13,901 nucleotides of DNA from JBNRMR01 sp050942895 (GCA_050942895.1 JBMNOE010000040.1:1-13901), one strand, 5' to 3'. Counted from the stretch's first letter, positions 8,375 to 13,570 are shown. Program-made: numbers and translations. The notes: a model not told the origin generated them from the sequence alone.

Positions 8375-9728
8375 TATTATCGTTAGTGGCGCGGGAAGCA
8401 CCGAAGTCAATGGCACTTACGTTTGGCAAGAACCGCCGCCAGAATTAGAGGGCTTTACAATTTATACCCTGAACGGTGAGCCGTTTGACTTTATGGATGA
8501 CACGCAAATAAGCATCGTATATAACCCCGACCCAGATTATAGCGGCTGGTATATGGGAACTGGAAGTCAACCAAGATATTACAGCGGTGAACATGTAGCA
8601 ACTCCTGATTTGGTGCAGACGTGGTACACCTTTTTTGGCACGCCCCCCGTCCCGACGGTAGAGGTAGGTGGCGACCCGCCAGAGCCATACGCCTTTGACA
8701 TTTTGGTTTCTGGCGGCGGCTTTACGGCTGGAAATGGGCGCTATGTGCGCTGCGACGTGCCGAGTGGAAATAATGCGGACTACGCATGGCGACACAGCGT
8801 CAACAGTGGTGTTTATATATTTTTATTTGCTTTCCCAGAAAACCTATTTTACGAATGGCTCATCTGCAGTAGCAGCAGTCATTATGACGATGTCTATAAT
8901 GGACAAAGTTCAACGAATAAACTCGCCGACTGTACATGGACACCGGGAAGTTACTATCAAGCGCCTATGCCGTCGTCCATCATCGAAGCGGAGCCGGTGA
9001 GTGAACACCACATCTCGATTGGCACTATCGGAGCGACCGCTGGTGTCGGCAATATCGGCGTTAGGCAGGGGCATAAGATAAAACCAGACGCCATGAGCGC
9101 AAGCGCGAACGTGGGTAACGTTGGTGTCAGACAGGCTCATAGGATAAAGCCCGCCACCGCTGGAGCGACCGCGAACGTTGGTGACATTGGCGTCAGACAG
9201 GCTCACGCTATTGATATTGGCAGTATTTTAGCGACCGGAAATGTATCAGACGTTGGGGTGAAACAAACCCACATCATCAAACCTGAAACCCTGTCGGCTA
9301 CCGCAAACGTTAGCGATATCGGCGTGCACCAACCGCAGTATGTGAGTATCGGCAATATGAGCGCAAGCGCGAATGTGTCGGATATCGAAGTCCGTCAAGC
9401 CCACCGAATGCGCATTGATGACATCTCGGTGCTGGCGAATATCGGTGATATCGGTATCAGGCAGGCACATAAAATAACCATCGGCGATATCGAAGTGGTG
9501 ACGGTGATTGAGCCTATCAGCATTAGACAGGCGCATAAGATTAGTATCGGCACGCTACAAGCCGAAATCAACGTGTCGGATATCAAGGTCAGGCAGTTGC
9601 TTATTGTGCCCGTCCCGCAGGCAAGGCAATACCGAGTGAAGCCTGAACACCGCGTGTTTGCGGTCATGTCAGACAATCGTGTGTATGAAATTGCGCATGA
9701 AGATAGGACTTTGGTTATAACGCAATAG
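8361..9728 (+). CDS. Phage fibre-like protein with nine 22-residue repeats (455 aa)
   Basis: ATG 8361 follows GGGAG at good spacing. Residues 4-100 and 111-200 are two related modules beginning DIIVSGAGSTEVNGTYV and DILVSGGGFTAGNGRYV, aromatic-rich, with TPDLVQTWYTFFGTPPVP at the end of the first; such VSGAG...NGTY modules are common in environmental phage fibres and look like ligand-binding beta domains. Residues 216-413 are nine tandem 22-residue repeats, roughly HxIxIGxxxAxANVSDIGVRQA. The sixth unit lacks the leading His. The tail (420-455) has the RxYRVxxExRVFxV pattern that often ends such proteins just before the KDP-type gene. Role: probable fibre or shaft protein. No homology search was possible. 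Confidence 0.7.
   Translation: MTYPDIIVSGAGSTEVNGTYVWQEPPPELEGFTIYTLNGEPFDFMDDTQISIVYNPDPDYSGWYMGTGSQPRYYSGEHVATPDLVQTWYTFFGTPPVPTVEVGGDPPEPYAFDILVSGGGFTAGNGRYVRCDVPSGNNADYAWRHSVNSGVYIFLFAFPENLFYEWLICSSSSHYDDVYNGQSSTNKLADCTWTPGSYYQAPMPSSIIEAEPVSEHHISIGTIGATAGVGNIGVRQGHKIKPDAMSASANVGNVGVRQAHRIKPATAGATANVGDIGVRQAHAIDIGSILATGNVSDVGVKQTHIIKPETLSATANVSDIGVHQPQYVSIGNMSASANVSDIEVRQAHRMRIDDISVLANIGDIGIRQAHKITIGDIEVVTVIEPISIRQAHKISIGTLQAEINVSDIKVRQLLIVPVPQARQYRVKPEHRVFAVMSDNRVYEIAHEDRTLVITQ
9006..9599 (+). repeat. Nine tandem 66-bp coding repeats
   Basis: Units start at residues 216, 238, 260, 282, 304, 326, 348, 370 and 392 of the fibre-like protein, an exact 22-residue period with no indels. DNA words such as GTCAGACAGGCTCA and GCGCAAGCGCGAA recur, while other units have diverged. 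Exact phase suggests selection on a regular beta structure. Confidence 0.85.
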
Positions 9729-9739
9729 GAGTTATAAAA

Positions 9740-10021
9740 ATGGAACAGAATCAGATGTTTGTAAAAGACCCAAGTGAAGAACTGGACTATCAGGTTATCG
9801 TAGTCGCGTTGCTTCAGGAAGGCGAGCAACTCACGCGCCACAGAGTGTTTTGCGACGATAGCACAATCACGATTTTAGGCGAACATGAAAACGATGGCGT
9901 TATTACGTTTTGGCTTTCTGGCGGGAACGTAAACACCACTTACCGCGTTACAGTTGAATTTGAGACCGACAAAGGAAGACTGTACCAGCGGTCAATTTGG
10001 GTTAAGATCGTGGAGCGTTAG
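9740..10021 (+). CDS. Small KDP-type phage accessory protein (possible fibre-tail adaptor, 93 aa)
   Basis: ATG 9740 follows AGGAG at good spacing. The 93 residues match a small phage protein family with the pattern KDPxExLDY near the N-terminus (here VKDPSEELDYQVIV), a middle strand, then FWLSGGNVNTTYRVTVEFET, and a final ...RLYQRSIWVKIVER. I know this family from many siphophages, often directly after a protein ending in RVY.V..E.R repeats, as here; some databases call it a fibre-tail adaptor. It probably folds as a small immunoglobulin-like beta sandwich. The adaptor role is an inference from name and neighbours rather than from any motif. Confidence 0.68.
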   Translation: MEQNQMFVKDPSEELDYQVIVVALLQEGEQLTRHRVFCDDSTITILGEHENDGVITFWLSGGNVNTTYRVTVEFETDKGRLYQRSIWVKIVER

Positions 10022-10023
10022 AC

Positions 10024-10107
10024 TTGCCGATAAAAATACAATTAGCGAAAATTGCCGCGAATGTGGCAAGTTGGTTACAAACACTAACCAACTGGAACTC
10101 AGTATGA
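10024..10107 (+). CDS. Probable 27-aa peptide with TTG start, coupled to phosphoesterase
   Basis: A TTG at 10024, eight bases after GGAG (10012-10016 area) and three bases past the previous stop, opens 27 codons reading LPIKIQLAKIAANVASWL, then QTLTNWNSV. The TGA at 10105-10107 overlaps the ATG of the phosphoesterase at 10104 (ATGA), the same coupling seen elsewhere in this unit. The peptide would be a short amphipathic helix with Trp near the end. It fills what would otherwise be the only sizeable gap in this part of the cluster and explains why the phosphoesterase has no ribosome site of its own. Function unknown; similar tiny frames at phage tail ends are usually unannotated. Confidence 0.45.
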   Translation: MPIKIQLAKIAANVASWLQTLTNWNSV

Positions 10108-10910
10108 GCACGATTTTAGCGATAATTAGCGACACACATATTGGATCATCGACCGCCTTAGCCACCCCCGAATTTGAAGTCCACTCACGCTATGACGCCG
10201 AAGCACAAATCACCCGTTATAACCGCTTGCAGGAGTGGCTATATCAATGTTGGTTAGACTTTTGGGCATATGTGTACGAAAAGCAAGGCAAAGGCAAGAA
10301 AGCAAAACGCTTAATTGTGGTGCATTGTGGTGACGTGCTGGATGGTGTACATCATGGCTCTACTCAGCTTATGCCAGAAATAGCAGACCAGATGAAAATG
10401 GCGTACCAGCTTTTGGAGCCGATTGTGCATAAAGCCAACGGCTTTTACGGCATTTTAGGCACACCCACTCACGCAGGAGTTGATCATGCCCACGAAACCG
10501 CGCTTTACGACCAACTGGGTGCGGACGCGGTAGGTTATCAGCTAACTTTGGACATTGACGGTGTAACCTTTGACTTTGCGCATCATGGCAGGGCTGGCGG
10601 TAGACCGTGGACTTCCGCTGGTGCTAACGTGGCAACCGAAGTAGCGATTGACTATGCGACACGTGGTAAGCCATTACCCAACTACATTATCAGGGGGCAT
10701 CGGCATATCATAGATGATAGCGGGCTAAAAATACCAGGAACGCGCGCTATTAGTATGCCCGCATGGCAGTTGCGTACATCATACGGACACAGAGTTAGCC
10801 CGACTGTGAGAAGCGATATCGGCGGGCTTATTTTTGTTGATGGCGTGCTGGACGATAATAAAATGCGTTATGTCGGGCAACCCGATGAGCGAAAGGTAAT
10901 AAAGATATGA
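10104..10910 (+). CDS. Calcineurin-like metallophosphoesterase (268 aa)
   Basis: I place the start at ATG 10104; the frame is open further upstream but would overlap the preceding gene. The metal-ligand motifs of the calcineurin-like phosphoesterase fold appear in order: SDTH (Asp10, His12), HCGDVLDG (Asp77), GILGTPTHAG (His123, in place of the usual GNHD/E block), FAHHG (His160, His161) and RGHRH (His199, His201). The GTPxH variant of the third motif is what I associate with phage-encoded members. Expected chemistry is two-metal hydrolysis of phosphodiesters or phosphomonoesters; substrate unknown, nucleic acid being the usual guess in phages. The start lies within motif A (ACTCAGTATG). Stop overlaps the next start (ATGA). 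Confidence 0.85.
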   Translation: MSTILAIISDTHIGSSTALATPEFEVHSRYDAEAQITRYNRLQEWLYQCWLDFWAYVYEKQGKGKKAKRLIVVHCGDVLDGVHHGSTQLMPEIADQMKMAYQLLEPIVHKANGFYGILGTPTHAGVDHAHETALYDQLGADAVGYQLTLDIDGVTFDFAHHGRAGGRPWTSAGANVATEVAIDYATRGKPLPNYIIRGHRHIIDDSGLKIPGTRAISMPAWQLRTSYGHRVSPTVRSDIGGLIFVDGVLDDNKMRYVGQPDERKVIKI

Positions 10911-11140
10911 AAGAGAGCGAAATCATGAATGAGCTACTACTACAACTTAAAGAGGAGTATTATCTTGAACCGTTAGACCCCAAAAACGAAGTAACAAGCC
11001 AAATGTTGGCGACTGAACTCGGTATATCTGAAAGACGTGCCACATCCATATTACAGGAAGAAGTCAAAGCTGGCAGGCTAACAGTTCGCAAAGCTCGTGC
11101 TGAAAGTGGCAACCAAATACTTGCATATCGCAAGGCGTAA
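10907..11140 (+). CDS. Winged helix-turn-helix DNA-binding protein (77 aa)
   Basis: ATG 10907 overlaps the phosphoesterase stop (ATGA); an ATG at 10925 is an alternative. Residues 29-77 form a winged helix: TSQMLATELGISERRATSIL as helix-turn-helix, EEVKAGRLTVRKARAESGNQ as the wing, and a terminal AYRKA typical of small phage transcription regulators. As last gene of the rightward unit it may regulate late genes or act at the repeat-rich region that begins at its own stop codon: the first TAATCGTGCG repeat includes the TAA. The target is unknown. Confidence 0.7.
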   Translation: MKESEIMNELLLQLKEEYYLEPLDPKNEVTSQMLATELGISERRATSILQEEVKAGRLTVRKARAESGNQILAYRKA

Positions 11141-11192
11141 TCGTGCGTTAATCGTGCGAAAACAACCCATTCATCGAGGGGATAATCGTGCG
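11138..11192 (+). repeat. Three direct repeats TAATCGTGCG
   Basis: TAATCGTGCG occurs at 11138-11147, 11149-11158 and 11183-11192; the second and third extend to TAATCGTGCGAA. The first contains the stop codon of the winged-helix gene. Placement suggests a regulator-binding array. Confidence 0.8.
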
Positions 11193-11226
11193 AATTGCCT
11201 AACTTTTTCACTAATTTTAGGCAGTT
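11193..11226 (+). other. Inverted repeat after the winged-helix gene
   Basis: TGCCTAA (11196-11202) pairs with TTAGGCA (11217-11223), extending by A-U and G-U pairs to a roughly 10-bp stem with a 14-base loop. It could end rightward transcription, but no U-run follows. Confidence 0.4.
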
Positions 11227-11231
11227 AGTTG

Positions 11232-11286
11232 TACGCAAGTCATAACACTTTTGGGGATTTTTACGCATAAGTCATAGCACTTTTGG
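11232..11286 (+). repeat. Two 18-bp direct repeats, 32-bp period
   Basis: AAGTCATAACACTTTTGG at 11237-11254 and AAGTCATAGCACTTTTGG at 11269-11286 differ at one base and are both preceded by TACGC. Each holds AAGT...ACTT half sites, so each looks like a dyad protein-binding site about three helical turns apart. Confidence 0.85.
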
Positions 11287-11295
11287 CACCATACA

Positions 11296-11343
11296 TGACA
11301 CCGTATGTGACCCTCAAATTGACCGTCATTTTGACCGTCACTT
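11296..11343 (+). repeat. Four consecutive 12-bp iteron-like units
   Basis: Units TGACACCGTATG, TGACCCTCAAAT, TGACCGTCATTT and TGACCGTCACTT follow head to tail with an exact 12-bp period. The last two share TGACCGTCA, a TGAC/GTCA dyad with one central base. Direct iteration at this scale is typical of initiator- or repressor-binding arrays. Confidence 0.75.
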
Positions 11344-11398
11344 ATAACTGACAATTTTCATAAAGTGCCATTTTTGTCACTTACAACTGACACTTTCA
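11337..11398 (+). repeat. Two about 23-bp direct repeats with imperfect dyad
   Basis: GTCACTTATAACTGACAATT (11337-11356) and GTCACTTACAACTGACACTT (11376-11395) differ at two bases, both then reading TTCA or TCA, with a 39-bp period. The core GTCACTTATAACTGAC is an imperfect 16-bp palindrome matching its complement at 14 of 16 positions, like an operator. Confidence 0.75.
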
Positions 11399-11489
11399 CC
11401 ACTTACTGGAATAAAAATCCATTATTTGGTGGAAATAAGTTAGCAATCCTGATAACAAGAACGCAAGTAACATGATCTTGATATTGCAG

Positions 11490-11520
11490 TTATCGACAAA
11501 ACATCGACAACTTGTCGACA
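11490..11520 (+). promoter_or_regulatory. DnaA-box-like words and a CGACAA/TTGTCG dyad
   Basis: TTATCGACA at 11490-11498 is one base from the E. coli DnaA box TTATCCACA. ATCGACAA recurs just after, followed by TTGTCGACA at 11512-11520. CGACAA-C-TTGTCG makes a perfect dyad. A host DnaA or phage initiator site is possible. Confidence 0.35.
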
Positions 11521-11598
11521 GTTGAACGATTTTATCGTACAAGTGTTGTACAAGCACGGACGGATTTTAAATTGGACGCATTTTTGCAACTAAAACCA

Positions 11599-11631
11599 CG
11601 GCTAATCTAAGATTGGATTTCAGTTTAGCCG
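11599..11631 (+). other. Weak inverted repeat
   Basis: CGGCTAA (11599-11605) and TTAGCCG (11625-11631) form a 7-bp stem around a 19-base spacer. No U-tract follows on either strand. It may be chance or part of the control region. Confidence 0.3.
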
Positions 11632-11723
11632 AAAAGTGCACAATAAATGCCGTGAATTGTGTTACATTTCGTCAATATTATTTACATGCAAATAATACAT
11701 TTGTTCAAAATTACGTTTCAATC

Positions 11724-11755
11724 GTTTTGCAACGATAATGTTTGCGTTGCAAAAC
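11724..11755. other. Perfect 11-bp hairpin
   Basis: GTTTTGCAACG (11724-11734) and CGTTGCAAAAC (11745-11755) are exact reverse complements around a 10-base loop. The word GTTTTGC recurs at 11811-11817 and 11834-11840, tying this hairpin to the 19-bp tandem repeat. It is not followed by a U-run; a DNA structure or dimer-protein site is possible. Confidence 0.75.
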
Positions 11756-11780
11756 TGAGATGGCAGTTTGGAATGTCAAG

Positions 11781-11799
11781 ACGTGACAATCTGTCACGT
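11781..11799. other. Perfect 8-bp hairpin
   Basis: ACGTGACA and TGTCACGT flank a 3-base loop ATC. TGAC/GTCA half sites match those in the 12-bp iterons, so it may be another site for the same protein rather than a terminator. Confidence 0.65.
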
Positions 11800-11840
11800 T
11801 TCATCGGAGTGTTTTGCGCTTTTTCATCGGAGTGTTTTGC
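11799..11840 (+). repeat. 19-bp perfect direct repeat
   Basis: TTTCATCGGAGTGTTTTGC occurs at 11799-11817 and 11822-11840, separated by four bases (23-bp period, about two helical turns). It immediately precedes a full motif A near-palindrome at 11843-11853. Confidence 0.85.
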
Positions 11841-11894
11841 TCATACTCAGTATGGGGCTTGTGCTATCAATTAAAGTATTGTAAAATGATATTG

Positions 11895-11913
11895 TTTGAC
11901 CCTTTCAGTCAAA
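11895..11913. other. Small hairpin between motif B copies
   Basis: TTTGAC and GTCAAA form a 6-bp stem with a 7-base loop exactly between the first two motif B copies. Confidence 0.5.
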
Positions 11914-11929
11914 TAAAAGTATTGTAAGA

Positions 11930-11960
11930 GAAACCGTCTACCTGATCAGTGGGCGGTTTC
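11930..11960. terminator. Probable bidirectional terminator hairpin
   Basis: GAAACCGTCTAC pairs with GTGGGCGGTTTC over 12 bp (three G-U pairs) around the 7-base loop CTGATCA. It is GC-rich at mid-stem with an A-tract side and T-tract side, and lies between convergent units, the usual place for a shared terminator. The U-run after it is weak (GCCTTATA on +; TCTTAC on -). Confidence 0.55.
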
Positions 11961-12054
11961 GCCTTATACTGAGTATGCGCGGGAAAGTATTGTAAATCGA
12001 GTGCTGAAAATAAGTATTGTAAAACCGTTTTTAAAAGTATTGTAAATCCACTTT

Positions 12055-12243
12055 TTACTTCTTGTACTCAGTATTAGCGGACATAGCATTTTCTATCAGT
12101 TCTCTTAAGGTTGCGTGCGCGCCTTTAGGTTGCTCCAACAACCAGTGATACATTTCTTCGGGCATTCCTATCATTACTTGCACTAAGGCTTCATCGTAAA
12201 GCGGGGGGCGACCCATTTTTGTTTCATTTTTATTTTTGTTCAT
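12055..12243 (-). CDS. Small ribbon-helix-helix-like DNA-binding protein (62 aa)
   Basis: The start at 12243 overlaps the end of the upstream gene by 14 bases; Met10 at 12216 (MGRPPLYDE) is a possible alternative. After a basic, polar N-terminus comes GRPPLYDEALVQVMIGMPEEMYHWL, then EQPKGAHATLRELIENAM. A short strand followed by two helices (VxVxxPEEMYxWL, then TLRELIENAM) is the pattern of ribbon-helix-helix regulators of phages and plasmids. It shares EMYxWLxxQPxG and TxRxL with its upstream neighbour, so the two are paralogues. It is the last gene of the leftward unit. Motif A encodes its C-terminal NTEY. It may bind motif A, motif B or the repeats beside it; this is inference. Confidence 0.6.
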   Translation of the reverse strand: MNKNKNETKMGRPPLYDEALVQVMIGMPEEMYHWLLEQPKGAHATLRELIENAMSANTEYKK

Positions 12244-12424
12244 TATCCATCACTTTCTTTACTAATGCCCTAACTGTTTTACTCATTCCGTCTGGTTGAG
12301 CTTTCAACCATTCGTACATTTCATTTGAGATCTTGAATGAGTATTGTTTCATTCGTTTGCTGTATATCGGTTTTCTTGAACCGCCGTAATAATACGGTGA
12401 GCGGGGGCGTTCTTGGCGTGTCAT
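12230..12424 (-). CDS. Small ribbon-helix-helix-like protein, paralogue of next gene (64 aa)
   Basis: The start ATG (12424-12422) is the end of a motif A copy (ACTCAGTATG) and lies behind AGGAAGGA; motif B sits 20 bases upstream, straight after the previous stop. A basic, Tyr/Arg-rich N-terminus (residues 2-24) precedes MKQYSFKISNEMYEWLKAQ, then PDGMSKTVRALVKKVM, the strand-helix-helix pattern of ribbon-helix-helix proteins. About half of the last 35 residues align with the downstream paralogue. A regulator that binds its own start region is an attractive inference. Confidence 0.6.
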   Translation of the reverse strand: MTRQERPRSPYYYGGSRKPIYSKRMKQYSFKISNEMYEWLKAQPDGMSKTVRALVKKVMDNEQK

Positions 12425-12457
12425 ACTGAGTAAATCCTTCCTATAAAGTATTGTAAA
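12422..12457 (-). promoter_or_regulatory. Motif B plus ribosome site plus motif A leader
   Basis: On the - strand this reads, in order, TTTACAATACTTT (12457-12445), AGGAAGGA and ACTCAGTATG with the start codon. Motif B abuts the TGA of the gene before. TACAAT inside motif B resembles a -10 box, giving a short leader if it is a promoter; no -35 box is seen. Confidence 0.55.
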
Positions 12458-13090
12458 TCACTGTTTCAATAATTTTATACGTTCAATTTTCAGGCATGGC
12501 TCACCATCTGCGCCATATCCAACAATTTCACCCCATACACGATACATAGGATAATTTCTAAGGCTGTGATAAGTTCCTGCACTATAATGTGGTGTATCAA
12601 TAACTATTGTGCCTGTTTTGTAAATTTTAGCTTTATAAACTGATACACCTGGTTCTGTTTCACCAGTAGCCCAGTTTGTACTATATCCACTTTTAGGTGG
12701 TAGACCAAATCTAATAAATCCTTGTTCATATTCACCTTGTAATTGTTTTTCTTCTTCCTTTTTTTGTTCATCAAGTTGGCGTTTTGTTTCTATATGAACA
12801 CAATCTATTCTTCTGATTTTATTGCTTCCACGATGTCGTATAACTTCGCAATCCCAGCCATCATTGATTAAATCATCAATAATATTTTTACAAGTGGCTT
12901 CTTCTTGCCCCTTTTCAAAATACCATTTTTTTCCTGGCGCATCACTTGTAGTATGGAAATAAAAGTATTGTAAACCAGGCTCAATAAATTCCCCCTTATC
13001 TTTACTGTAATTTTTAGTATCAGGTATAACCATAATGCTAACTGATGCATTTGGTTGTAAATATCCCATTTTATCCCTGTAAATTTTCAT
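12458..13090 (-). CDS. Unrecognised phage protein (210 aa)
   Basis: The frame is open to an ATG at 13135, but that start has no ribosome site and would read through motif B. I choose ATG 13090, seven bases after GGTGA, giving MKIYRDKMGYLQPNAS. This leaves motif B 17 bases upstream, as for the other genes here. I do not recognise the family. It is polar, with a Lys/Glu/Gln-rich likely coiled coil (residues about 100-122, KRQLDEQKKEEEKQLQGEYE) between two mixed strand regions, Tyr- and Gly-rich near the C-terminus (GVSVYKAKIYKTGTIVI). There is no membrane segment or signal peptide. An internal motif B copy at 12961 encodes LQYF (residues 40-43). Confidence 0.65.
   Translation of the reverse strand: MKIYRDKMGYLQPNASVSIMVIPDTKNYSKDKGEFIEPGLQYFYFHTTSDAPGKKWYFEKGQEEATCKNIIDDLINDGWDCEVIRHRGSNKIRRIDCVHIETKRQLDEQKKEEEKQLQGEYEQGFIRFGLPPKSGYSTNWATGETEPGVSVYKAKIYKTGTIVIDTPHYSAGTYHSLRNYPMYRVWGEIVGYGADGEPCLKIERIKLLKQ
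12961..12974 (-). promoter_or_regulatory. Motif B copy inside a coding region
   Basis: TTTACAATACTTTTATT on the - strand encodes LQYFYF in the 210-residue protein. It is identical over 16 bases to the copies at 13108 and 11915, longer than coding chance would give. Confidence 0.6.
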
Positions 13091-13107
13091 AGCCATTTCA
13101 CCGTAAT

Positions 13108-13120
13108 AAAAGTATTGTAA
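13108..13120 (-). promoter_or_regulatory. Motif B copy before the 210-aa gene
   Basis: TTACAATACTTTT lies 17 bases before the chosen start at 13090, followed by GGTGA. It is either a -10-like promoter element or a repressor site. Confidence 0.6.
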
Positions 13121-13138
13121 CTGACTTTCTCTCATCAG

Positions 13139-13179
13139 GCGTAACCAAATTTTACGCTACCAGGGCGGTTATCCCTGGT
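13139..13179. other. Twin hairpins with 7-base loops
   Basis: GCGTAA/TTACGC (13139-13144, 13152-13157) and ACCAGGG/CCCTGGT (13159-13165, 13173-13179) are adjacent perfect stems, one base apart, each with a 7-base loop, flanked by motif B copies at 13108 and 13184. U-runs are absent on the - strand, so termination is uncertain. Confidence 0.65.
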
Positions 13180-13183
13180 TTCG

Positions 13184-13195
13184 AGTATTGTAAAA
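13184..13195 (-). promoter_or_regulatory. Motif B copy just after a stop codon
   Basis: TTTTACAATACT starts one base after the TAG (13199-13197) of the 116-residue gene. This copy lacks the T usually following TACT, the only such exception among ten. Confidence 0.55.
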
Positions 13196-13196
13196 C

Positions 13197-13547
13197 CTAT
13201 TCTATTTCTTCAACTACAAAATTTATTCTGACTTTGCGCCCTGTGTCAGCCAGGATGTATTCACCATTGAAAATTTCTTTGAAGTAATCCATCATATATT
13301 CAAATGGTTTTCGTCCAAGTAAAAAGTGAATAACAGCCGCTTTGTAATGACTGTTCCAATCTTCAGCCATAGCCATAGCTATTTCTAAGCCACCACGGAC
13401 ATATTGACCAGTTGAAGATATAGCCATTCCGATTTTATGCCATTTGCTAATATTGTTATCCACGTAAAACGTGCCCCCAATATCAGCAAGTTGATTAAGT
13501 AAATCATTTACCTTTTTTGCACGTTCTTTTAATGATAAGTTTTTCAT
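13197..13547 (-). CDS. Unrecognised phage protein (116 aa)
   Basis: ATG 13547 follows AAAGGA at seven bases, with motif B 23 bases upstream. I do not recognise it. Mainly helical: a basic N-terminal helix (LSLKERAKKVNDLLNQLADI), a central Gly/Ala/Met-rich helix (GGLEIAMAMAEDWNSHYKAAVIHFLL), KPFEYMMDYFKEIFNGEYIL, and a strand-like end KVRINFVVEEIE. There is no signal peptide or clear membrane span, though the central part is fairly hydrophobic. Placement in the early-type leftward unit suggests a host-takeover or regulatory role, without evidence. Confidence 0.62.
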   Translation of the reverse strand: MKNLSLKERAKKVNDLLNQLADIGGTFYVDNNISKWHKIGMAISSTGQYVRGGLEIAMAMAEDWNSHYKAAVIHFLLGRKPFEYMMDYFKEIFNGEYILADTGRKVRINFVVEEIE

Positions 13548-13570
13548 CGTTCTATCCTTTCAGCAAATCT

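Larger units (their letters stand above)
11873..12046 (-). repeat. Cluster of five motif B copies (TTACAATACT)
   Basis: AGTATTGTAA on + (TTACAATACT on -) lies within 11873-11886, 11915-11927, 11984-11996, 12012-12024 and 12033-12046, all in one orientation, starting eight bases past the stop of the last leftward gene. Hairpins sit between copies 1, 2 and 3, and a motif A lies at 11966. With no gene downstream on the - strand, these copies are not simple gene promoters; repressor or roadblock sites, or promoters for a non-coding or primer RNA, fit better. Confidence 0.8.
11138..12054. other. Gene-free repeat-rich convergent region, candidate replication origin or control region
   Basis: No convincing gene is seen on either strand for about 900 bases between the rightward and leftward units. 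A GTG-started frame at 11659-11874 runs through hairpins and repeats and is not credible. From left to right there are 10-bp, 18-bp, 12-bp and about 23-bp direct repeat families, DnaA-box-like words, inverted repeats, a 19-bp tandem duplication, a strong hairpin and five motif B copies. Density and variety of direct repeats resemble iteron-type origins or large operator arrays; which one cannot be decided here. Confidence 0.5.

Noticed and set aside
9954..10103. Longer N-terminus for the phosphoesterase
   Set aside because: It would overlap the preceding gene, and the added residues do not fit the family, which begins just before SDTH.
11659..11874. GTG-started 71-codon frame on + in the gene-free region
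   Set aside because: It runs through a perfect hairpin, a second hairpin and the 19-bp duplication, has no ribosome site and no protein-like pattern.
11138..12054. Prophage attachment site or tRNA in the gene-free region
   Set aside because: No tRNA fold, integrase gene or long direct duplication shared with another part of the window is present.
13091..13135. Longer N-terminus for the 210-aa protein starting at 13135
   Set aside because: No ribosome site precedes 13135, and the extension consists of motif B read as codons. ATG 13090 has GGTGA at proper spacing.
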